NCBI GenBank assembly: GCA_019925795.1
Contig: CM034298.1
Location: 47,828,365 to 47,892,364 of the forward strand
DNA length: 64,000 nt
From: Dendrobium chrysotoxum
Taxonomy: Eukaryota > Streptophyta > Magnoliopsida > Asparagales > Orchidaceae
Reading direction: 5' to 3'
The first letter of the stretch is position 1, and each line of letters starts with the position of its first letter. Shown piece by piece: positions 24,470-35,389 of this stretch. The notes below the pieces were generated by a model, which did no database searches, was not told the DNA's origin, and worked only from the letters and a program-made list of their open reading frames with translations. The translations under genes were made by a program, and so were the position numbers.

Positions 24470-25010
24470 AGCCCTATAGTTAATTACATCCTGTGAGGGG
24501 TACTTTTATGAATATTCTCGATTAAAGCAGTAATTTCATACCCTTTGGATCATAACATAGAAGATAAGGAAAGTAATAAAAATTTTTTAAGGAGAAAGCT
24601 CAATATTGAATAGTTCTTAGCAGGTCAAAGGAGAAAAAGTAGGAGGTATTGGATTCTGAGAAGCTTAGAGACAACCCTAGTCTATCATATGTTGGACTTT
24701 ATATTTTAAGAGAGGATTTATTATTCAAGTTGACATTTTATTAGAAATATGAGATTCTATTCCTGGAGGTTGAGGACTTATGATTTTTGATCTGACTCAG
24801 AACCTAGATTTAAGTTGGGTACTACAAAGTAGTATCCTGAACTTATCTAAAAAAAGCAATTTGGACTTACATCTTGCCTGAAATAGAAAGCCAGTTAAAT
24901 CATCTAATCATCTCAAAACCACGCGTCCAGTCTTGTGAAAGATGGGTAAGCTCTTATTTAAGTTTTTTGGAACTCGGGGCCGACATTTAGAGAAAATCCT
25001 AAGTAATAAT
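24470..25010. repeat. Left copy of a diverged 550-bp direct repeat
   Basis: It aligns with 25990-26560: both contain 'tagttaattacatc', 'tattctcgattaaa', 'ggaggttgaggacttat' (left) or 'ggaggttgaggtcttata' (right), and 'agccaactaaaccacc'-like segments in order. Separation is about 1.5 kb. It may be a pair of old LTRs of a short element, or a tandem duplication. Confidence 0.55.
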
Positions 25011-25989
25011 ATACTTATGAATGATAGTATGCTTCTAAAATTGATGCAATTTTATTTTTAATTTATTTCGAATGCAATGCATGCTAGTTGAAGTACCACA
25101 AATCATGAATTCTTGAAATTTTTTTTTGAAATGGCTTAAAAATATAATTTTTAGAAGAAAAGGTTTCCCCAGGATCAGCATCTCATCATCATAGGTCATA
25201 ATATTTGAATTCTACCCTCGGGCGGGGAAGTGTCTAAAATAAGGATAAAATTATAAGAACTATGCATGTAACTCTTGATGATCTCCGATTTACTTTCTTA
25301 TAGTGATTATATTTCTATGCTATTTTATTCCTAAAATTTTATTTTTGAATTACGAGTAAAATTTTTTTTATTCTTAAGAGCCTAATAGAAATTCAGGCAC
25401 ATACACATGCAAGAAAGAAACCTATAAAAAATAGATAATTTATACTATGCAACAAATATAAACAATCAATCAAATCAATCAAAAAATAAAGAATATAATG
25501 TCCAAAGTCCATGTGAGAAGTGTGTTTGATTAAAAAAAGTGTTGTTTGAGTTTTGAAAAAGATTAATTTTCTTTGGAAAATATTTAATTTCTAAAATTTT
25601 AGTCTTGAAATTGAACATATCATTATGAACAATATATCATCTCGAAAGGTGAACATATCACTCCTTAATGGGTTCAAATTACAAAATTTGAAGTTCATCC
25701 TGATTATCGTAGTCAAACTCAGGGAAGAACCACATATGACCCCAAAGGGTCAAAATGATTTTCAATTGAGTGTTTGACTATAATAATCTGGATGGAGAGA
25801 TCATTAATTTCATAATCAAAATCATGATAATAAAATAATATATCCGTCTAAAGAAAGAAGATATTATTTACTATCAATCGTTTGAATATGATGATAATGA
25901 TCGTTAAATTTGATTTTCTCAAAGATAATTGTTTAAAGTTTTGAAAAACTTGATTTTAAAAATTTGATCTGAGTTTCTAAATCTCCTAC

Positions 25990-26560
25990 GAGCATAAGCC
26001 CTCATAGTTAATTACATCATAAGAAAATTGGAGTTTATTAAGAATACTCTCGATTAAAATAGCGGTAGCAAGTTTTATTTAAGAATTAAAAGATCAATAT
26101 CAAAGGAGGTAAAGGTTGGAGTTTTCAAATCGGGATTGGATCAAAATTGAACACTTATTCTGGAGTCAAAGGAGGAAGGGTAGGTCTCTGAAGATTTTGA
26201 ATTACTTCAAAAATAACCCAGCATATCCTAAGTATTGGGCTTTAGTATTTTAGAGAGAGAAATCTTTATGTTCGAGTTGACAGTTTATTATAAAGTTGGG
26301 ACTTATATTCCCGGAGGTTGAGGTCTTATAGCCTGAGCTTGCCTTAGAACCTAAGTCTAAATTAGGTATTGAAAATCAGTGACCCCAACCTAGCTAATGC
26401 AATGCAAGATTTGAACTTACCTTGGCCTGGATTGGGGAGCCAACTAAACCACCTAGGTGCTTTAAAACTATGTGTCTGGTCACTTATGAAAGAGTGGGTA
26501 GGGACGTTGTATTAAGTTAAGTTTGAGAAAAGCGGCGCTAACATCTAGAGTAGATTCCTA
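25990..26560. repeat. Right copy of the diverged 550-bp direct repeat
   Basis: Partner of 24470-25010. Between the copies (25011-25989) I see no gag or pol. Neither copy has clear TG...CA ends. Confidence 0.55.
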
Positions 26561-27343
26561 ATTAGCCTCCTTGACTTATGTTGGGTACCACTGACAACAA
26601 CCTAGATTCTCCTCCTAAGACTTAAGTGACTTTGAGAATTGGGATTCTTCTCGGTCTTCACTTCTTCATCCTTCCACAGGCTCCTTGGATCGTCAGGTCC
26701 TTATATCCAAATGAAAAGAAACTTTCCCTCGAAAGGAGTGTTATCTTTTCTCTTTGGATACTTTAAGGTCATCCTAATTTGGATCTCCAAATGGAGACGA
26801 ACTCTCCCCTAAGAGATGTTCATTCCTCTTCAAATTCCAAATAGAATGCTTAAACATTCCATTCTCAAAGTACTTTAAATTTATAACTCAATTGGAATTA
26901 AATTACATTTGAAATAAAAAAATTCTAGACTGAATAACCTGTAGGGTTACCTTAAGCAATTAACATTAAAATTAATATCTCAAGTAGTTAATATTAATTG
27001 AAATTGAAATGCTCAAATCATAGCCACACTTGGCTATATTCTTTCAATTTTAAAGGTAATCTTAAGCATGTGTATCACCTACATAAAATATTATTAATTT
27101 AAAACTTAATTTTATGCCCCCTTTAATTTTAAAGGCCCTGTATGAGTATGGCCACATGCATAATATTAAATTAGTATAAATCATCCCTAACCTAGGAGTA
27201 GATTTAATTCCCATTAATCACATCATATAGAGTGCAGGAATTAAATAAATGAACACATTAATCTATTCTACTACTAGCAACCAGCATGCAGTTAAAACTC
27301 AAAAAATTCGGCATACAATAGGAAGAAAGTAAAGCACCAGCCT
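26561..27343. other. AT-rich intergenic DNA left of element C
   Basis: Nothing recognised. It joins 37794 across the insertion of element C (target duplication AGCCT). Confidence 0.4.
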
Positions 27344-27348
27344 AGCCT
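27344..27348. repeat. Target-site duplication of element C (left)
   Basis: AGCCT directly before the LTR start TGTTGCGGG; an identical AGCCT follows the other LTR at 37789-37793. Confidence 0.85.
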
Positions 27349-28283
27349 TGTTGCGGGCTAGAATATACGCGGCGATAGAGTTAGAATTTTTTGTCTCAAC
27401 ATTGTACAAAGATCTAACACACAAACAGAAGAAAAATAAAACACCAGGATTTTTATGTGGAAAACCTAGGAAAGCAGAAAAACCACGGGGCCACACCTAG
27501 TTGAAAAGATTTCACTAGTGTTTGCTTGAGGTACAAGAAGTTGAATAGTCCTTAGAATTTAAGATGATCAGATTACAATCCGCTCAAAATTCTGATGTCA
27601 TTTGAAAGTAGGGCAGAACTTCAACGTCACTTGAAGGTCGGACAGAACTCCGGCGTCACTTGGAAGTCAGGCGAAACTCTAGCGTCACATAGAAGTCGGG
27701 CAGAACTCTGACGGTGGTCGAGGAGGAGTTTCTTCCCTCCTATTCTTCTCTTATTCTTCTTCTCTTCTTCTTCTCTTCTCTTGCTTGGTTTTTTCCCTTA
27801 AGAGAAATGAGGGGCTATTTATAGTTTTTTGAGGATGGCATGACCTGTAAATAGGAGAAGGATCAAGGGCAAATGTGGAGTGATTTGGATGGATGGCCGA
27901 TATTCAATCCCTTCATCATGGACCATTTGTTAGACATTTGAGGGTCTTAATGATATCAAAATTCGGCAATCTATGGCTCGTTGGATTCGTTTTGCCGAGC
28001 CTCTCGATTTGACTATAAGCATGTCATGTTTGGAAACCATTTGGTAATCCAAATTATGGATTGAACCTTCCAAATGTGCATCGGGTCTTTGATTTAGACC
28101 CATTTGGGCTTGGATTGAGTTGAATTTGGTGTCGTTGGGTTCGTATTTTTGAGACATTCAGTTCAACTGTAAGTTTGCTGAAATCAAATTTCAAATGGTC
28201 CTGAATTTAATTTTTGAAGCTTTCGACTTGCTTTTTACCTCGAGATTCGTGCCCGATCAAGATAATTTTTTGATGATATATTA
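27349..28283 (-). repeat. 3' LTR of element C
   Basis: 935 bases, starting TGTTGCGGGCTAG on the plus strand and ending ATATATTA, where the partner has ATATATCA. It contains four units of a 30-base repeat (27592-27715, 'gcgtcacttggaagtcaggc') and a CTTCTTCTCTT-rich tract at 27740-27790. Confidence 0.9.
27592..27715. repeat. 30-bp minisatellite, four units, in 3' LTR of element C
   Basis: Units follow the pattern g-cgtcacttggaagtcgggc-g-aactccg. The 5' LTR has six units at 37044-37220. The two-unit difference accounts for the 55-base LTR length difference. Confidence 0.8.
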
Positions 28284-28300
28284 GGTGCCCCTATTTTTGG
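28284..28300 (-). other. Polypurine tract of element C
   Basis: On the minus strand CCAAAAATAGGGGCACC abuts the start of the 3' LTR at 28283, the position expected of the plus-strand primer. Confidence 0.65.
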
Positions 28301-28499
28301 ACGTCGAAGCTCTAGAAGTCCAAAAATATGCATCATAATTTTTGGAGAATTTTTCATGTGATCTAAAATTAAAAAATAATCTGATCTTGTGCGTAGAGAG
28401 CCCGAATAGCTTTGAAAGTTCCAAAATTGAGTTCAGAACATCAAAAAATGGTTCCAATGACCCAAAAAATGTCTGATTTGGCCTATCTGGGCCAAAAAT

Positions 28500-28765
28500 T
28501 GGATCCGGGTTCGTGCAGGCAATAGAACTGATCGAACCTGCCATCCAGCCGCTGCCGCCGCTGCTGGTAGCTTAGAAATGTGCGTTGGGCCCGCTAGCCC
28601 GAGCCGCAGTGCGCCCACGACCTGTCTGGCCCGGGTCCTGGCCTACTCGAGACCCGCATGGCCTATCTGCCGGCCCGCCTGATCCGCCTGCTGCCCGCTC
28701 TGCTAGTCGCACGATTCCGATGCTGGCAGTCACGCCGTTACGCTGGCTGTTAACCACCAGCCATT
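28500..28765. other. GC-rich patch upstream of the antisense gene in element C
   Basis: An unusually GC-rich segment, with 'ccgctgccgccgctgctgg' and many CpG sites, in otherwise AT-rich DNA. It lies between the 3' LTR and the heat-shock/TATA promoter of the plus-strand gene. An open frame 28585-28788 is GC-driven and probably not coding. Confidence 0.6.
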
Positions 28766-28871
28766 TCATAATTAATTTTTTTATTTAAAAAATTGCAAAA
28801 AATTCAAAAAAATCCCAAAAAGTTCCAAACAATTCCAAAAAAATTTGAAAAAATTTGAAAAAATTAAAAAA

Positions 28872-28894
28872 TTCTAGAAACTTCTGGAAAGTTC
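28872..28894 (+). promoter_or_regulatory. Perfect five-unit heat-shock element
   Basis: Alternating TTC, GAA, TTC, GAA, TTC triplets at 28872, 28877, 28882, 28887 and 28892, each separated by exactly two bases. This is the consensus binding site for heat-shock factor trimers. It ends 19 bases before a TATA box. The preceding sequence is low-complexity (aaaattc, ttccaaa), so chance origin is possible. Confidence 0.6.
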
Positions 28895-28912
28895 TTTATT
28901 CCCCCCAAAAAC

Positions 28913-28922
28913 ATTATAAGTA
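28913..28922 (+). promoter_or_regulatory. TATA box for the antisense gene of element C
   Basis: ATTATAAGTA, about 20 bases downstream of the heat-shock element and about 110 bases upstream of the first coding traces on the plus strand. A pyrimidine-rich leader (cttctcttcttctcc) follows, as in many plant 5' UTRs. Confidence 0.55.
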
Positions 28923-29024
28923 GCCTCCTAGGGCCAGGGGGAAACTTGCACCTTCTCTTCTTCTCCTTATGGCTATCTCATAGTTGAGACTTTTCGCTAT
29001 TTTTCAGTATGTGACTTTCCCTAC

Positions 29025-30888
29025 TTGACTCAGCGCCCCTCCTCTTGTACAGAAGTTAGAAATTTCTCTTCCTTTTCTTTCCTTCTCCCACATTTCTCTT
29101 CCTACTTTAGAGGATTTCTACTATATTTTGTAGGTGGCTTGCCCTGCTCAAATTTAGCACCCCTCTTTAGTATAAGAGTTGAAATAGGTGATCACACATC
29201 TGCTAGAAATCCTTTAGCCAAAGAAAAATGCCCTGCTATCCGATCTAAGGGTTTAAAAAAGACTTACAAGGCGACCAAAACTGATGATGTTATCTCCACC
29301 ATCACTGGCGACTCTTTGATTGCTTTTAGGAAAAAATTCCATTTTCCTAATGATATGGTTTTGAAGGTGCCGACAAGGTCTGATCGTGCTTGTTTTCCTC
29401 CTTAAGGATTTGTGACAGTATATAAATTCAATTTGCGAGCTGGGTTACGGTTTCCACCTTCTCCTGAGTTGATTGATGTTTTGAAGATCTATGGAGTGAG
29501 TTTAGCTCAACTTTCTTATAGAGCAATGTCAATCATAATGGGGCTGATTGTATTATTTTGAGATCGTGGAGCAGTGCTATCTCCAGAATGCCTTTCTTGG
29601 ATGGGTCATCTTATCAATGATACACAGGGTCGTATCTCTTTTAGATCCAAGTGGTTGGACATTCACACTCGAGATCCATCAAAAAGCTGAATCAGTTAGT
29701 TCTTTTATGTGCAAAATGACTGGAATCTCCTAGAAAAATGGGAAAAATTAAAGGAGTTACCCATTCCCCTATATATTGGAGTAGAGGATTTATTGAAGAT
29801 ACTCAAACTTTTTAATATCAACGCCCTTTATTATGAGGTACGATATTTGAGCAGATATATAGATGAGAAATATTTATTCAAGGTGGGATTATCTACTCAA
29901 GCAGGGAGATCACATGCACAAATGCTAAAGAAGTCGTTGAAGGTTATAGAGGTAGTTACCCAACCTTCCAAAGCTCCTTCTAAATGACCAGGGAGTGAGG
30001 ATGATCTGCAGGCATCCAAGAAGAAGAAAGTGGAGGAAATTTTGGCAGTCACTAGCAAAGGTCATCATATCTCTTCATCTAAGTTACACATTCTAGAAGA
30101 TGTTTTAAAACATCAGTGCGTTGGCCGCCGACGGGCTGAAGAGTTAGTGAGTTCATTTGTTACTTTTTTCTTTTTACACTTTTCAAAGGATATATCCCTT
30201 ACAAAATTGGTTTTTGTTGTTTCAATTGATGCAACATATGGATTTCAAACTTGAAATGACCAAGACCTTGAATGATTGGAATAATGAATTTGTGAAGTTC
30301 AAATATCTTTAGGGAGAGTACAAGAAAAAATATGATGGCAAAATCAAGGAGATGAAGACAATGGAGGATCAACTAGCAGAGTGTAGAGCAGAGCTAACTA
30401 ATATGATGACTTCAGCCTCCTTATAGAATCAACAGATGGATCATTTGCATATTGAGTTGGTGAATGCGCAGGTGACGATCCATCAGTAGATGAAAGATCA
30501 ACAGATCCTTAAAACTAAGAATAAGAGGCTCCAGAGTATGTTGTCAGAGAAGGAAGCCCAGTTGTTACCTTCTACAGTCATAGAAGAATTTAAGAACTCT
30601 GCTGCCTTCAAGATAATTATTGAGGATCATATTTAGAAAGCTTGCAATCATATCTATGATGTGGAGGTGAAGGCTTTGGAAGCAGATTGCATGGAGGAGG
30701 GCTTCATCAGAGGTTTTATGAAGGGTGTGCGTATAGTGCAGCGAAAGACTGAAGCAGAGATTGAGCGGTTGACACCTAGCCAAGCTTCTAGTGATCCTTC
30801 ATCAGATTCTGGTTGTGAAGAGATAGAGAGTGAGTTACAGAAGGCCTTTTCCCTCGAGGAGGAGGAGGATGATTTTGAGATCCTGTAG
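29025..30888 (+). pseudogene. Antisense accessory gene of element C, 'putative gypsy-type transposon' family
   Basis: Plus-strand reading gives, in order: FRKKFHFPNDMVLKVPTRSD (near 29330), a stop at 29403, GFVTVYKFNLRAGLRFPPSP and VLKIYGVSLAQLSYRA. This is the conserved block of the plant family annotated as putative gypsy-type transposon (PF04195). Then come 'VQNDWNLLEKWEKLKELPIP' (about 29706), 'GRSHAQMLKKS', 'VLKHQCVGRRRAEEL' (30094-30140), a coiled-coil-like part (30260-30600) and a C-terminus 'EEEEDDFEIL' ending at 30888. A likely intron lies at 30147-30225. At least five stops and one frameshift near 29700. No in-frame ATG supports the first codon. The gene faces opposite to the element. 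Confidence 0.7.
30147..30225 (+). other. Probable intron in the antisense gene of element C, acceptor mutated
   Basis: Donor TTA|GTGAGT at 30147, pyrimidine-rich TTTTTTCTTTTT and TTTTTGTTGTTTC inside, and an expected acceptor that reads CAA instead of CAG at 30223-30225. Removing the 79 bases joins EEL to LMQHMDFKLEMTK in the same frame. Confidence 0.5.
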
Positions 30889-31370
30889 GGTTGTTCTGAT
30901 GTTGGTTGCACTCCTTTGTTTTCTTTCTAGTGATGAGTCTATGTGTTTGATGTTGATGCTTTCATATGATGTACGCGATGTTCAGTGATCTATTAAGAAC
31001 TTATTGGTGTTCCTCTCTTTCTTTTTCTCATATGTACATGAAATTGATTTAGTTTTATTTCAATGAGAAATATTTTGGTGGTCTTTTCTGACTTGAATGA
31101 ATGTGAGAGATATCCTCCTTGGATATATTGACTTATCTGAGGTTGTTAATCAAAGCATTTTCTTAATGATTTTTAACATGTATGGAAGAGGTTGAAGCAA
31201 ATCCCCTGGGGTTTGATCATCCGTTGATTGAGATACAATATTGATTGTGTATTTCTCGAATCATGGATAAAGTGTTTGAGAGAAGATAATATGACAACAA
31301 AGTGTATATCACGTCACTGTATTATAAAAATAATATAATAATTCCCTAATATAATCTAGGGATATGGGAG
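30889..31370. other. 3' flank of the antisense gene / pol spacer, element C
   Basis: AT-rich, no coding sense. Probably the 3' UTR of the plus-strand gene meeting the 3' UTR side of pol. Confidence 0.4.
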
Positions 31371-32745
31371 CTAGAAGAGTTCGATCCCAATTAACATGCA
31401 AGGGATGTCTGAACGGTCAACATAATAACTTAAAAGATACAAAAACAACAAACACAAGAAAAATAGTATTATCAACATGTACTGATAATACTTATGAAGG
31501 TTGCTAACATTCCAAGTTCGGGGGAGTATTTTTCCATTAGCATCCTTTAATTTGAAGGTACCAGGCTTGACTATAGCTGCTACCAAATAGGGACCCTCTC
31601 AGAGGGGAGAGAGCTTGTTGTGTAGAGAGCCCTTTCCGACTGCTTCGATGCTACGTAAAACCAAATCCCCAATTGAGATAGATACATGTTTGACTTTTTG
31701 ATTATAGTGATGGGCAACCCTTTGGTGGTATATATCGGTCCTGAGTGAGTGTACATCTCTTACTTCTGGAAGGAGATCTAAGTTCTTTCTGAGCTTCTCT
31801 TCATTATTATTGGAGTCAAATGTCTAAACTCTATTGCTTGGGACACCAATATCAATGGGTATAACTGTTTCCATTCCAAAGTAGAGGTTATATGAGGTTT
31901 CTCCTGTAGGAGTTCTGGCAGTAGTCCGATAAGCCTAGAGGATATTAGGGAGTTCGTCAGCTCATTGCCCCCCAGCCTTCCCTATACGTGTCTTCAGTCC
32001 TTTCAAAATTATTTAATTTGTGACCTCTATTTGCCCATTTGCCTGAGGGTGGGTGACAGCTGTGTGGACTAGATGAATATGAAAATCTTTATAAAAAGAA
32101 GTGAAGATCTTCCCAATAAACTGTGTCCCGTTGTCAGTGATGACCCTTGTAGGAATGCAAAAATGACAGACTATATTCTTCCATAGGAACAGTTTGGCAT
32201 TTACTTCAATAATCTTTGACAGAGGTTCTACCTTCACCCACTTGGTGAAGTAATCTACAGCCAGGATGATGAATTTTCATTGTCCGGTGGCAATAGGGAA
32301 ATGTCCCATTATATTTATTCCCCACTAGGCAAAAGGCCAAGGGATCTGAAGTGATGTAAGCTCTAGTGCGGGTGTATGGGTGAGATTGGAATGCAATTAG
32401 AAGTTTTCAAACTTTTGAGTAAACTTAAGTGCGTCATGTTTCATTGTAGGCCAATAGAATCCTTGTCTCATGATCTTGTAGGCTAACGCTTTTCCTCCCA
32501 AATATTCTCCACATATTCCTGAATGAACTTCTCGAAGTGTGTAATCAGCTTCTGAAGGTGGGAGACACTTGAGGTACAGTCCAGTGAAGGCCCATTTATA
32601 TAACTCACCACCAATAATAGTGAAGTTTGCTGCTTGCCGCCGAAGTCGTGTTGCAGCTGTAGGGTCTTCAGGCAGCACTCCATCTTGTAAGAAAGATATG
32701 ATTGGGTCCATCCAAGAAATTTCTCTTGGTTCATCAATTGATTGT
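31371..32745 (-). pseudogene. pol: Integrase remnant, element C
   Basis: Minus strand: the zinc-binding N-part 'REVHSGICGEYLGGKALAYK' then 'IMRQGFYWPTMKHDALKFTQ' (32397-32711; the Cys pair is lost, ending in KFENF). The catalytic core has VITDNGTQFIGK and 'HPQANGQIEVTN' (32013-32237). The C-terminal 'KPGTFKLKDANGKILPRTWN' and 'VSNLHKYY' (about 31490-31580) is the usual Tat pol end. Confidence 0.85.
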
Positions 32746-32789
32746 ATGACTCAAGGACCTTGGATGCTTGAAAGTGGATCTCCTCGATA

Positions 32790-33250
32790 CACTTTTTTTT
32801 ATAGACATCTCCTATTGTTGATGTAGCAAGCTTAGAAAGAGCGTCTGGTCGTGCATTTCGCTCTCAGAGAATATGGATGATCTAATGCTCTCTTATATGA
32901 ATTAAAAGTAACTTCACAATGCTGCAATACTAAGCTAATTATAGATTATGGAAATCAAACTCCCCCTCCACCTGAGAGGTGAGTAACTGTGAATCAGTGT
33001 GGACTACTAAGTTTTGTACCTTACAGTCAATTGCTAGTCTCAATCTAGCAATCAGGGCCTCGTATTTTGCTATATTGTTTGTTGCCAGAAATTTAAGTCG
33101 TAGCCCATACTCAAGGGTAAATATTTGCTGAGAAATTAAAAGAATTCTAGCCCCAGTGCTAGAACTTCCAGAAGCTCCATCGATGTATAATGTCCAGCAC
33201 AGACGAAAAGGTGAAGTACCTAGTTAAATATCAGATACGGGGATGGTGCA
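32790..33250 (-). pseudogene. pol: Second (archaeal-type) RNase H remnant, element C
   Basis: Minus-strand reading of 32990-33095 gives ATNNIAKYEALIARLRLAID, then VQNLVVHTDSQ. This matches the NNEAEYEAL...l.v.sDSql blocks of the extra RNase H found in Tat-lineage elements. Confidence 0.7.
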
Positions 33251-33740
33251 TTCAACTACAAAATCTGCAAGCGCTTGAGATTTGATATCAAGCCGAGATA
33301 AGTAGAGGATGTTAAATTCTCCCAACTCTACAGATCACTTAACGAGCCTACCAGATGCTTCTGGCTTTTGTAGGATACTTTTTAGCGGCAAATTTGTGTA
33401 AACTCTGATTGTTTGGGCTTGAAAGTAAGGGCGTAGTTTTCTGGCGGAATAAACTAATGCCAATGCTATTTTATCTTCTAGAGGATAAAGTCTCTCTGCT
33501 TCAGATAAGATCTTGCTGACATAATAGATGGGGCATTGTATTGTATTTTCCTCTCATACCAAAATTGAACTGATAGCTTGGGTAGAAACAGCTAAGTATA
33601 AATACAACCTTTCTCCTGGATTGGTTTGGAAAGTAGATGCGGAGATGCCAAATACTTTCGTAGCTGTTCGATGGCTTCTTGACATTCATCAGTCCATTGG
33701 AATCATGAGCTTTGAGCACCTCTAAGTATCTTAAAGAAAG
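33251..33740 (-). pseudogene. pol: Ty3-type RNase H remnant, element C
   Basis: Minus strand shows 'FQWTDECQEAIEQLRKYLAS' near 33640-33700, then 'YERKIQYNAPSIMSA' and 'LIPPENYAL'-like fragments, the normal order after RT. Several stops. Confidence 0.65.
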
Positions 33741-34600
33741 GCATATATCTATCTCCTGAGCGTGCCAGAAAATAAGATAATGCTACAATTCTTCCATTTA
33801 ATCTCTAAACTTCTTTGATATTTCTCGGGGGCACCATGTCCCTTAGGGCCTTGATTTTTTTGGGATTAGCTTCAATCCCTCGGTGGGTTACCATAAACCC
33901 CAAAAACTTTCCAGAAGTGACTCCAAAAGCACATTTAGCAGGGTTGAGTCGCATATTATAACATCGTAACAAGAGAAAGCACTATTCTAAATCTGAGAGA
34001 TGCTGAGATTTCTCAAGACTTTTCACCAGCATATCATCAATATATACTTACATAGTGTGCCCAATGTGGTCTTCGAAAAACCTTATTCATGAGGCACTGA
34101 TACGTTGCTCTAGCATGTTTGAGCCCGAATGACATGACTAGATAACAATATAATCTCTTGTCTGTTTGGATTAACATTGCCTCCTCATCTACCTGATTAA
34201 TCTTTATTTGATTGTAACCGTAGTAGGCGTCCATAAAAATTAACATTTAATGTCCAGAGGTGGTATCGACCAGCTGGTCAATCCGAGGAAGCGGAAAAAT
34301 ATCCTTCAGGCATGCTTTGTTAAGATCTATATAGTTTATACACATTCACCAAGCTCCACTTGACTTCCGTACCATGACGACATTCGCCAACCAAGTGGGG
34401 TAATATACTTCTCATATAAATCCAACCTCCAAAAGCTTATCGACTTCTTGCTTAATTACTTGTTGACGATCTGGTGCAAAATTTTGCTTCTTCTGGATTA
34501 CTGGCTTACATGTCGGGTTGACTTTGAGGGAGTGTACAATCACTTTTGGGTCAATTCCGGGCATATCTGTCAGACTCCATGCAAAAACATCTTAATTTTT
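33741..34600 (-). pseudogene. pol: Reverse transcriptase remnant, element C
   Basis: Minus strand: 'LIFMDAYYGYNQIKINQVDE' (34246 downward), 'VMSFGLKHARATYQCLMNKV', the catalytic YIDDM near 34028-34042, then 'RLNPAKCAFGVTSGKFLGFM' (about 33890-33950). A frame change lies between the FGLK and YIDD blocks. Inactive. Confidence 0.85.
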
Positions 34601-35389
34601 GCATAAAAAATTTTTGTATTTTTTTTCTCATTGTCTGAGAGAAGGGATCCAATCTATATAGTCCTTGAAGGATATTCTTCAAATATGGATACAGTAGTGA
34701 GGTCTTCTACAGGAGAAGCCCTTTGAGGTATATCCTCATTCCAGAGATCAAAATCCTTGATGTTTAAGGTCATTGTTGGACGTGGTTGAACCTGCCTAAG
34801 ATAGTAGGTTTGTGCTATTTATTGATCTCCACATACTACACTGACTCCTGCTGGGGTAAAAAACTTCATCTTTATATAAGGGATGGAGGCGACGATCACA
34901 AAGGTTGACTGGAGAGGCCTTCCAAAGATAGCATTGTAAGCCGATTCTGATTTTACAACAATGAACTGAATGGAGTGTGTAGTTTGTTATGGAAATTCTC
35001 CAAGTACAACTGGAAGACTGATTGTCCCTTCTGCTCGTACAGGTCGATTATCAAATCCATATAGTAGACCTACAGCAGGCTGAAGCTTTTCTCTCGAGAG
35101 ACCCGTACTGAGAAAAGTAGAGTAGAACAGGGACATCCACAGAACTTCCATTATCCACCAAGATTCTCTTGACATTATAACACAGATCACCTATCCCCGT
35201 ATTAATCACAAGTGGATCCTGATGAGGGGTTTTTACTCCCTCCAAATCAGAGTCATCAAAAGTGATAGAATGATCGATACGAGCTTTCTTTGGCATCGGG
35301 TTTTCATCTACAACAATAAAGACTTGATCCGATAGTAAGGGACCTCCTGTGATTGTCTCAATTTTTCCAATAGTTATTCGATTATTCAC
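34601..35389 (-). pseudogene. pol: Aspartic protease region remnant, element C
   Basis: Minus strand 35389-35051 reads 'HSITFDDSDLEGVKTPHQDP' and 'LVINTGIGDLCYNVKRILVD', then NGSSVDV. The active site VDNGSSVDV is at 35133-35159; the DNG form is known in this group. Downstream a frame change near 35100 and stops. Confidence 0.8.

Noticed and set aside
28585..28788. 67-codon ORF rich in Pro/Arg/Ala
   Set aside because: An artefact of a GC-rich patch lacking stop codons in several frames; no motif.
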